Source: a virus. Taken from it: 29,292 nucleotides of DNA. The stretch's first letter is position 1; each line of letters begins with the position of its first letter. The notes beneath the pieces are model-generated. The model saw nothing but the letters and a program-made list of their open reading frames with translations. It was not told the origin of the DNA and made no database searches. The translations under genes and the position numbers were made by a program. This document shows, one piece after another, positions 20,373-25,677 of the stretch. Location: positions 1 to 29,292 of the IMG/VR virus record IMGVR_UViG_3300017917_000653; one strand, given 5' to 3'.

Positions 20373-20647
20373 TTTAATAATTGTTTAAGTTCTTTTAAAT
20401 CTGCCTCCGGTATTTTGTCGAAACATCCACACTCAAAACATGGTTCAATCATTCTACCATCGCCTGAGTCTATTTTTATGTTGGTTATCTCGTCAAACCT
20501 TACGGCCTTTACTTTGTTTGATATGTGTTGTATTTCTCTGATGGTGTATATCTCTCCGAGCTTTGGAACGTTAATTTTATCACCTCCGTCGGTATACCAA
20601 TCCTCATACTCACACATACACATTACTAAATCTCCAATAAGTACCAT
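20369..20647 (-). CDS. Small SH3-like early protein
   Basis: 92 residues. A beta-rich N-terminal part, 'I-G-D-L-V-M-C-M-C', 'V-P-K-L-G-E-I-Y-T-I-R-E-I', is typical of small SH3-like barrel proteins of phages. It is followed by 'C-F-E-C-G-C-F' (a possible metal-binding Cys cluster) and a helical end. It overlaps the short membrane-protein frame upstream by 22 nt. Function unknown. Confidence 0.55.
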   Translation of the reverse strand: MVLIGDLVMCMCEYEDWYTDGGDKINVPKLGEIYTIREIQHISNKVKAVRFDEITNIKIDSGDGRMIEPCFECGCFDKIPEADLKELKQLLK

Positions 20648-20727
20648 AATTTAATAATTATTAAGATTAAGGATATAGCCAGGAAACAAATCCCAGCTAC
20701 CAATCCACTTTGTTCTTTACTGTTCAT
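20626..20727 (-). CDS. 33-residue single-helix membrane protein
   Basis: Starts MNSKEQSGLVAGICFLAISL, then an Ile/Leu run and ends W-Y-L-L-E-I. It is one transmembrane helix over residues 8-30. The start lies in an ATGA overlap with the stop of the gene at 20724, and it fills the 76-bp gap between two genes, both in favour of translation. Function unknown. Confidence 0.45.
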   Translation of the reverse strand: MNSKEQSGLVAGICFLAISLILIIIKLWYLLEI

Positions 20728-21008
20728 AATTCAATTAATTTTGCTTGAGCCTCGTTATTTAGCAATCTTTTACCCTTTACAATAAGCTCATAAGTTGTTA
20801 ATACATTTATCATTCTCCATCCTTTTGCATCGGTATCCCAAACAAGCTTTAGTCCTTTAGAGTTTGGGTCATAACTAAGTCCGCCTGGATTATCAGAGAT
20901 AACATCAGTACGGAATCTAATTGATCTTACCATACCATCCTTCTTTACAAATCTGGCAATGTATTGATGCTTTTTATTGATAGCTTCGGAAATTTTAATC
21001 TTCTTCAT
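20724..21008 (-). CDS. SH3 beta-barrel protein (DUF2693-like)
   Basis: 94 residues. The pattern 'A-R-F-V-K-K-D-G-M-V-R-S-I-R-F-R', then 'S-K-G-L-K-L-V-W-D-T-D-A-K-G-W-R-M-I-N' (about residues 50-68), is that of the small SH3-fold proteins of T4-like and Bacteroidota phages ('L-x-V-x-D-x-x-x-K-G-x-R-x-I-N'). The role in the cell is not known. It starts 4 nt after the stop of the upstream gene (21013). Confidence 0.6.
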   Translation of the reverse strand: MKKIKISEAINKKHQYIARFVKKDGMVRSIRFRTDVISDNPGGLSYDPNSKGLKLVWDTDAKGWRMINVLTTYELIVKGKRLLNNEAQAKLIEL

Positions 21009-21012
21009 GGTC

Positions 21013-21390
21013 TTAAAATAAATCGGTGAATAAATTAGTTAAGATATAATGAGCGGCTTCCAGTTGTTCTTTCTCTGGGGCTAACTCATTATACCAGTAG
21101 ATGTCTCCTAAGTCTTTTAGATCTTGCTTTTGAAATGATACAAGCTCATCTGCAAGGTAAGAGATAACATCATTCTCATCCATAAACTTAGATAAGCATT
21201 TCTCGAATACATCGACAGGCACATAGAAGTAGTAAGGTGCAACATCACTTCCCACATACACCTCAAATTCTACCTCTTCACCATAATTGTAAGGAGCGCA
21301 TATAATCTCCAGGTTAGACAGCTTGTAATTAGCAGCTGAGAAAAGTTCTTCCATCTGAGAAAGATCTTCTTTTTTGATTTTGTTGTTCAT
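21013..21390 (-). CDS. Hypothetical protein
   Basis: 125 residues, acidic, with a mixed alpha/beta look: 'V-E-F-E-V-Y-V-G-S-D-V-A-P-Y-Y-F-Y-V-P-V' then helices 'V-F-E-K-C-L-S-K-F' and 'E-Q-L-E-A-A-H-Y-I-L-T-N-L'. It is the first gene downstream of the structured non-coding region (21391-21742) and may have its own promoter at 21416-21446. No family recognised. Confidence 0.6.
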   Translation of the reverse strand: MNNKIKKEDLSQMEELFSAANYKLSNLEIICAPYNYGEEVEFEVYVGSDVAPYYFYVPVDVFEKCLSKFMDENDVISYLADELVSFQKQDLKDLGDIYWYNELAPEKEQLEAAHYILTNLFTDLF

Positions 21391-21415
21391 GTTGTTGTTT
21401 GGTTTAATTGTTATG

Positions 21416-21446
21416 TAAATATAGGTTTAATATCATATATAAGAAA
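21416..21446 (-). promoter_or_regulatory. Weak leftward promoter candidate
   Basis: On the minus strand TTTC (21446-21443), 19 bases, then TATATTTA (21423-21416), one base off each consensus element. The ATG of the gene at 21390 lies 26 nt further. A pair of ATGACA boxes lies 41 nt upstream of the -7 element, similar to the 48 nt at the stronger promoter at 22177. Confidence 0.35.
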
Positions 21447-21463
21447 ATAAGAATATAAAGTTT

Positions 21464-21480
21464 TGTCATAAAATTGTCAT
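21464..21480 (-). promoter_or_regulatory. Paired ATGACA boxes, site 1
   Basis: ATGACA occurs twice on the minus strand (21480-21475 and 21469-21464), 11 nt centre to centre, with ATTTT between. The same arrangement, on the other strand, is at 22232-22248. One-turn spacing of direct repeats suggests a dimeric regulator site. Confidence 0.45.
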
Positions 21481-21587
21481 AATTAATATAGATTTAAATT
21501 ACCAGGCCGGTATATACCGATTAAGGACGAAGCCACCTGATAAAATAAATAACCAAATTAATTAAACTAACGCATGAAAAACGTCGT

Positions 21588-21632
21588 GGAGAGTAAGGAC
21601 TTGAACCTTAGCCTATCCGTTTTAGACTCTCC
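21588..21632 (-). ncRNA. tRNA-like three-way junction (D-armless)
   Basis: On the minus-strand RNA, P1 GGAGAG / CUCUCC (21632-21627 with 21593-21588) encloses a 4-bp hairpin UCUA / UAGG with 7-nt loop AAACGGA and a 5-bp hairpin UAAGG / CCUUA with loop UUCAAGU. The last is a textbook tRNA T-arm (G-G-U-U-C-A-A-G-U-C-C). The middle hairpin resembles an anticodon arm with ACG in the middle but A instead of U33. There is no D-arm and no variable loop. Flanking GAAAA / UUUUC and CAUG / CAUG could extend P1. It is too short for a normal tRNA. Confidence 0.55.
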
Positions 21633-21690
21633 ATTTTCCGCATGTCAAAGAACAAAAAGCAGGTATTAATAATCTCACCTATCTTCTTCT

Positions 21691-21742
21691 GCTTAAGACG
21701 CCCCTAAGGACGTTTCGACTATTAAAGTCTCTTCAGTTAAGC
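21691..21742 (-). ncRNA. Hammerhead ribozyme, type I
   Basis: Read on the minus strand from 21742: stem I GCUUAA, core CUGAAGA, stem II GACU / AGUC with loop UUAAU, core GAA, stem III ACGUCC / GGGCGU with loop UUAG, then C17, then stem I UUAAGC. All conserved hammerhead bases are present (C3 U4 G5 A6 G8 A9, G12 A13 A14, A15.1-U16.1, C17), and the cleavage triplet is GUC, the commonest one. The cut would fall between 21697 and 21696. One pair in stem III is G-U only on this strand. It begins at the base after the stop codon of the upstream 33-residue gene. Confidence 0.85.
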
Positions 21743-21844
21743 TTAGTTTATCTTGCTCTTAATATAATCAGCTACTAATACGATTGCAGATCCAATTAAG
21801 AAGAATAATGCAAATACACCTGATAAGAATAATACTGTTTCCAT
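21743..21844 (-). CDS. 33-residue single-helix membrane protein
   Basis: Starts METVLFLSGVFALFFLIGSA, continues I-V-L-V-A-D-Y-I-K-S-K-I-N and stops at 21743. One transmembrane helix over about residues 4-25, then a short basic tail. It lies between the 61-residue membrane protein and the hammerhead, in the same transcript. The preceding 51 nt are A/T-rich leader without a Shine-Dalgarno site. Function unknown. Confidence 0.5.
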   Translation of the reverse strand: METVLFLSGVFALFFLIGSAIVLVADYIKSKIN

Positions 21845-21895
21845 GATTGTTATAATTAGTTGTTTGGTTAATGTTAGTAATTATAAAGTAGATTT

Positions 21896-22081
21896 TTAAA
21901 ATAGATTAGATACAATACCCACAATGCCCATTAGTAAAAAGCTTCCGCTAAACATAGCAAATAGATAAGCTACTAATCTTTGGATAGATACTACCTTAAT
22001 AATCTCGTTAACCAGGTTAACTACTACTAAGGCTAAAGCTACTACGAATAATACTGCTGCGAATGTGATTAAAGTTGTCAT
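21896..22081 (-). CDS. Small two-helix membrane protein
   Basis: 61 residues with hydrophobic segments at about 4-28 ('I-T-F-A-A-V-L-F-V-V-A-L-A-L-V-V-V') and 38-59. It is the first gene of the leftward early block, about 90 nt downstream of the promoter at 22177. The leader between is unusual, made of A/C-rich repeats on the minus strand. The role is unknown, but the first position suggests an early takeover or superinfection function. Confidence 0.6.
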   Translation of the reverse strand: MTTLITFAAVLFVVALALVVVNLVNEIIKVVSIQRLVAYLFAMFSGSFLLMGIVGIVSNLF

Positions 22082-22176
22082 GATAATTTGGTTTTAATGT
22101 TTGTTTTGTCTGTTTGTTTTGTCTGTTTTTGTTTGTTTTAGATCTCTATCTTGTTTGTCTGTGTTGTTTCTATAAC

Positions 22177-22207
22177 CAAATATACAAGTTATATCTCATA
22201 TACCAAA
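22177..22207 (-). promoter_or_regulatory. Leftward early promoter (TTTG-N19-TATATTTG)
   Basis: On the minus strand TTTG (22207-22204), 19 bases, TATATTTG (22184-22177). This matches the Bacteroidota consensus TTTG / TAnnTTTG exactly. Transcription would start near 22170 and run through the small membrane-protein genes, the hammerhead and probably the whole leftward block. ATGACA boxes lie 25 nt upstream of the -33 element. Confidence 0.7.
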
Positions 22208-22231
22208 TAAAATAAATAATAAAATCACAAC

Positions 22232-22248
22232 ATGACATTTCTATGACA
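22232..22248 (+). promoter_or_regulatory. Paired ATGACA boxes, site 2
   Basis: ATGACA at 22232-22237 and 22243-22248, 11 nt apart, upstream of the early promoter. The spacing is identical to site 1 (21464-21480), on the opposite strand. Likely operator or activator site. Confidence 0.45.
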
Positions 22249-22403
22249 ATTTAGTTTTTAGTTCAATTGATTGCGTTTAAGTTAAGTTTGGTTTTGAGCT
22301 TGAAACTGATCAGTTCGAGGCAATTTATTGCGATTGCATTTAGGATATGGATGGTGGGTAGGTAACTCCATCAATAAACCTGAGTTTATCTCAATTTTGG
22401 TAG

Positions 22404-22421
22404 TTAGTGACCGGTGACTAA
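22404..22421. promoter_or_regulatory. 18-bp imperfect palindrome, operator candidate
   Basis: TTAGTGACCGGTGACTAA pairs with itself at eight of nine positions per arm. It also contains the direct repeat GTGAC. It lies about 200 bp upstream of the early promoter in non-coding DNA and could bind the XRE regulator. Confidence 0.4.
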
Positions 22422-22947
22422 GTTGGATCCGAATAAAAAAAATCTTAGCAAAAGTTTTTTTGCAATCGCCCTCTACCCCAATTATACAACCCACAGGTAT
22501 TTAGGACTGTATTAAATATAACTCATATAGCAGTATAAAATAAAGGTAGGGGAATATTAAATCAGGAATCAGATAGGTATTCAGAAAATAGATAGGCCAA
22601 AAATTATATAGGTAGGAAATTGGATAGTTGTTCCAGATACAACACAACTCGCATAAAGTCTTAGATGATAGATATTTTATTTAAGTCGCTCTCACCGACA
22701 TTCGTCGTCTACGATCGCCCATAGATAGAGTTATATAATAATGGTTGCTAAGAGAAAAATACCCCCCCCCCATCAAACTCTTTACAGGCTATGTTGTCTA
22801 AAGATAGGTCATAACCATATTTACTCGATCCAAGTAACTTCCGACTTTTTTTAGGGGTTACAAGTTTAGACATCTTCCTCGGCTATAGTCCTACCGACTT
22901 AATAATGCTAATATAAGTATTTTTTTACTAAAAAGCAAATTAAATTA

Positions 22948-23325
22948 TCAACAATTAACACTAACTGCCTTATTCTTACTAAGTATTGCGTTTGTTGCAA
23001 CTCTAACTGAAATATTCTTTGATTTCGCCATCTTATGTATATTACCATGGCAGCTATCGCAAAGACATATTATACTGTGAAGTTCATTTACGTGCATCAG
23101 GAATCTATAGTGCCTATGGTGCAGCTGAAGCATTGACTTGGATTGGCATATCTCGCACCGGCTATATCTTTTACGCCTACTTGCTTTCTTTTTAAGTTCA
23201 AACCAGTGGTCTGATTTAAGATACTGCTCATAGGTCATTCCAATCTCTGACAGAACAATATTTCTATTATTCCATGTTTCAATATAGGATTTCTCGTTCC
23301 TATTTAAATCGTTAGATGTTCTCAT
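22948..23325 (-). CDS. HNH endonuclease
   Basis: 125 residues. The HNH core is 'C-E-I-C-Q' (about residues 57-61), 'L-Q-L-H-H-R-H-Y' (66-73), 'I-I-C-L-C-D-S-C-H-G-N-I-H' (84-96), with two zinc-binding Cys pairs and the catalytic His-His. The N-terminal 'E-Q-Y-L-K-S-D-H-W-F-E-L-K-K-K-A' is typical of phage HNH proteins. It is alone on its strand beside the terminase genes. HNH proteins in that position can assist terminase at cos sites, but a free-standing homing enzyme is also possible. Divergent from the late promoter. Confidence 0.85.
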   Translation of the reverse strand: MRTSNDLNRNEKSYIETWNNRNIVLSEIGMTYEQYLKSDHWFELKKKASRRKRYSRCEICQSKSMLQLHHRHYRFLMHVNELHSIICLCDSCHGNIHKMAKSKNISVRVATNAILSKNKAVSVNC

Positions 23326-23353
23326 AAAGTAGAAACCCCATCAAGCAAATAAG

Positions 23354-23406
23354 GGTCGAGCTTATCCACCGTCAGGGGCTAAAAAATTCTTCATTGACTC
23401 TCGACC
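23354..23406. repeat. Inverted repeat in the divergent region before the terminase genes
   Basis: GGTCGAG (23354-23360) and CTCGACC (23400-23406) are perfect complements separated by 39 bases containing ACCGTCAGGGGC and an A-run. It is a GC-rich island in very AT-rich flanks, between the HNH gene and the late promoter. It could be a packaging (cos/pac) or regulatory site. Confidence 0.4.
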
Positions 23407-23518
23407 AGTCAAATTAACAAACTTTCCAAATATAAGTAAAATTTATCAAATAACGAAATAAACTTTTCCACATCTTTCACTATATACCCCTATACATTAA
23501 CTTGTGGATAACTTACTA

Positions 23519-23549
23519 TTGCAAAAGTAAAAAATATTGCGTATATTAG
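23519..23549 (+). promoter_or_regulatory. Rightward promoter P2 (probable main late promoter)
   Basis: TTG at 23519-23521, 20 bases, TATATTAG at 23542-23549. It matches P1 (1922-1952) at 26 of 31 positions, spacer included. The first gene of the packaging/head block starts 18 nt downstream. No other promoter is evident before the capsid gene. Confidence 0.7.
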
Positions 23550-23567
23550 CAGAAGTTATTAATTGAT

Positions 23568-23822
23568 ATGGCTATTAACTTTCAGAAACTGCAACATGGG
23601 AATATCTTAATTACCGAGACCGGTAAACCTAAGGTATACTTGCAGGGTTATTTTTATGGTGTTATGACGCATAATGATGCAGGAACCCATATCAATGTTA
23701 GAGACGGTGATTATAACATTACTTTCGCTGTAACTGATATCGGTACTATCAATGGTAGTGCTGGGCCTTGGACGTTAGAGACTGCTTTATCAGAACTCGA
23801 CTCTAAGATATTTAAAATATAA
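23568..23822 (+). CDS. Small hypothetical protein at the head of the late block
   Basis: 84 residues, beta-rich: 'G-N-I-L-I-T-E-T-G-K-P-K-V-Y-L-Q-G-Y-F', 'T-H-I-N-V-R-D-G-D-Y-N-I-T-F', then a short helix 'L-E-T-A-L-S-E-L-D-S-K-I-F'. No family recognised. Being first after the late promoter and just before TerS, it may be a virion accessory or packaging factor. A good AGGAGG follows its stop (23821-23826), serving the next gene. Confidence 0.6.
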   Translation: MAINFQKLQHGNILITETGKPKVYLQGYFYGVMTHNDAGTHINVRDGDYNITFAVTDIGTINGSAGPWTLETALSELDSKIFKI

Positions 23823-23831
23823 GGAGGTTAA

Positions 23832-24311
23832 ATGTTAGCTGATCCTAAAGACCTAACGAGGCACGATAGGAATAAGTTGATGCCCTGTAAGCCAGAGCTG
23901 ATGAGCCTGGAAGATATAAACGCTAAAATCGACGAGATAGAGTCAGTTACGCAAGATCCCTCTATAATGACAATGGGAAGTGCGTTAGAGCTTGCTGGGA
24001 TTACTAAGAGTAAGTGGGAGAGCTTGCAGCAGGTGTGTAAGAGGAGGGAGCTGGATAACGAACTTGAGCGAATCGAGTATATAAAACAAAGGTTTGAGAA
24101 TAGAATTTTCGAATCTGCGTTACTTAACAGAGCTAATGCGACTATGGCGATATTTGCCCTAAAGAACCACTACGGTTGGTCGGATAAGACGGATGTTAAG
24201 ATAGAAGCCACACAAACCACAAAAGTAGATGTCAGCGACATGGATGAGAATTTGAAGAGACAGTTAGCTGAGAAGTTTTTACAGGGGAGTGTGTTAAATG
24301 AAGATAGATAG
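23832..24311 (+). CDS. terS: Terminase small subunit
   Basis: 159 residues, with AGGAGG 6 nt before the ATG. A helical region with a possible HTH, 'M-G-S-A-L-E-L-A-G-I-T-K-S-K-W-E-S-L' (about residues 48-65), is followed by oligomerisation helices and 'A-N-A-T-M-A-I-F-A-L-K-N-H-Y-G-W-S-D-K' (about 100-118), a hallmark of TerS proteins in Bacteroidota and other phages ('A-I-F-x-L-K-N-x-x-G-W'). It recognises phage DNA for packaging. Its 3' end overlaps terL by 14 nt. Confidence 0.85.
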   Translation: MLADPKDLTRHDRNKLMPCKPELMSLEDINAKIDEIESVTQDPSIMTMGSALELAGITKSKWESLQQVCKRRELDNELERIEYIKQRFENRIFESALLNRANATMAIFALKNHYGWSDKTDVKIEATQTTKVDVSDMDENLKRQLAEKFLQGSVLNEDR

Positions 24312-25677
24312 TGCATTATTAGAGTCAGCCGCTATTGATTTAGCGAGAAATGACTTTTCGTTCTTTGTAAGGTTTATTAAAAAGGATTTTTCGTCTACTT
24401 GGTTTCATTCGCACATAATGGAATCGCTAATGACGCTGTATAGTGACGGTGATAGTAAAAAGCTAATGATTTCTATGCCGCCACAACATGGCAAGTCAAC
24501 ACTGGCAACACAGTTATATCCCGCCTACCTGCTCGGTGTTAATCCTGACTTAAAGATTGTTATCGCCTCCTATACAGCCGATTTAGCATCAAGATTCAAC
24601 AGGGAAGTTCAAAAGATTATTGACTCTCCTGAGTATAAGAAAATATTCCCAAATACCAAGATTGCTAAACCGAGAAGTGGTGAGGCTATAAGGAATAATG
24701 ATATGTTCGAGGTTATCGGCCATAGAGGTTATTTGAAGTCTGTAGGTACTGGAGGGTCGTTGACAGGATTCAGCGTGGATTTGCTGATATGCGATGACTT
24801 GATAAAGGATATGAATGAGGCCAAGTCTTTAAACGTAAGAGAAGGTGTTTGGGACTGGTATGTGTCTGTAGCAGAAAGTCGTTTACAAAACAATGGTAAG
24901 CAGCTGCTAATTGCTACGAGATGGGATGCAGATGACCCGCTTGGTCGGGCTTTGAAGAGAGATGATGACTGGGAGGTTATTACCTTTCCTGCGTTAAAAG
25001 AGGATGACGGAGAAAGTCGTTGGTATGATAAGAGGGTTGTTGGGGAAGCATTATGGGAAGATCGCCAATCCGCAGAGAGATTAATTAAGATTAGGGATGG
25101 TTCGCCAATCATCTTCAACTCCCTTTATCAACAAGATCCTAAGCCGGCAACTGAAAGTTTGGTTTACCCAGACTGGAAAGAATGCGATGTATTCCCTGAT
25201 GATGATGGGGTATTTTACGGATTGGACTTTGGATTTACTAATGACCCTACGGCTTGTGTGAGAATGGTTAAGGTTGGCGATAACATTTACCTTGACGAAT
25301 TGTTCTACAGCCAAAGGATGACAAATAAGGATATTGCTAACAGCCTAAAGAAAAACGGTGTTGGCCCTTATGAAGAAATATATGCAGATAGTGCAGAACC
25401 TAAGTCAATAGCTGACTTAAAGATGAACTTTAATGTTAAGCCGCAAAAGAAGGGCAAAGGCTCAGTTTTGGCGGGGATAAATAAACTGAAAGAATATAAC
25501 GTGTTCTACACCAAACGAAGTAAGAACATAGCTACCGAGGTAAAGAATTACCAATGGGTGATGGCAAATGGAGAGAGTACAAATACTCCAATAGATGCCT
25601 TTAACCACTGCCTCGATGCTGTAAGATGTGCTTTTTTTACTAAGTATGGGAAAGAACGTAAATGGTACGTAATTTAA
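24298..25677 (+). CDS. terL: Terminase large subunit
   Basis: 459 residues, full length. ATPase: Walker A P-P-Q-H-G-K-S-T (61-68), Walker B 'V-D-L-L-I-C-D-D' (160-167), coupling motif 'L-L-I-A-T-R-W' (203-209). RNase H-like nuclease: 'G-L-D-F-G-F-T-N-D-P' with D310, 'I-Y-A-D-S-A-E' with D364, 'H-C-L-D-A-V-R' with D440. It is the motor and headful/cos nuclease of packaging. The mechanism (cos or pac) cannot be decided from the protein. The stop is followed immediately by the portal start. Confidence 0.95.
   Translation: MKIDSALLESAAIDLARNDFSFFVRFIKKDFSSTWFHSHIMESLMTLYSDGDSKKLMISMPPQHGKSTLATQLYPAYLLGVNPDLKIVIASYTADLASRFNREVQKIIDSPEYKKIFPNTKIAKPRSGEAIRNNDMFEVIGHRGYLKSVGTGGSLTGFSVDLLICDDLIKDMNEAKSLNVREGVWDWYVSVAESRLQNNGKQLLIATRWDADDPLGRALKRDDDWEVITFPALKEDDGESRWYDKRVVGEALWEDRQSAERLIKIRDGSPIIFNSLYQQDPKPATESLVYPDWKECDVFPDDDGVFYGLDFGFTNDPTACVRMVKVGDNIYLDELFYSQRMTNKDIANSLKKNGVGPYEEIYADSAEPKSIADLKMNFNVKPQKKGKGSVLAGINKLKEYNVFYTKRSKNIATEVKNYQWVMANGESTNTPIDAFNHCLDAVRCAFFTKYGKERKWYVI

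Larger units (their letters stand above)
22082..22947. other. 866-bp non-coding region with dyads
   Basis: No convincing gene. From the left it holds: a leader of TTTGTTTTGTCTG repeats (22100-22140); the early promoter; ATGACA boxes; a perfect palindrome AACTGATCAGTT (22304-22315); a dyad TTAGTGACCGGTGACTAA (22404-22421, two mismatches); a hairpin GCAAAA / TTTTGC (22448-22463); GCGATTGCA (22330-22338) with its complement at 22461-22469; and a run of 10 C (22762-22771). The density of dyads suggests operators or packaging/recognition sites. Confidence 0.6.

Noticed and set aside
21588-21632. A normal tRNA gene
   Set aside because: The T-arm and acceptor-like stem are clear, but only 15 nt lie between the 5' acceptor strand and the T-arm, so D-arm, variable loop and a proper anticodon arm (U33 missing) cannot all be present.
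22282-22494. 70-residue open frame on the minus strand in the non-coding region
   Set aside because: No recognisable pattern, no promoter or start context, and it runs across the operator-like dyad and hairpins. Composition is unlike the other small genes.
22741-22887. 48-codon open frame on the plus strand starting MVAKRKIPPPHQTLYRL
   Set aside because: It reads through the C10 tract, lies against the leftward direction of the region and has no promoter or coupling. It cannot be excluded but is not supported.
24729-25118. 129-residue minus-strand frame inside terL
   Set aside because: Ser/Leu-rich antisense shadow of a well-supported terminase gene.
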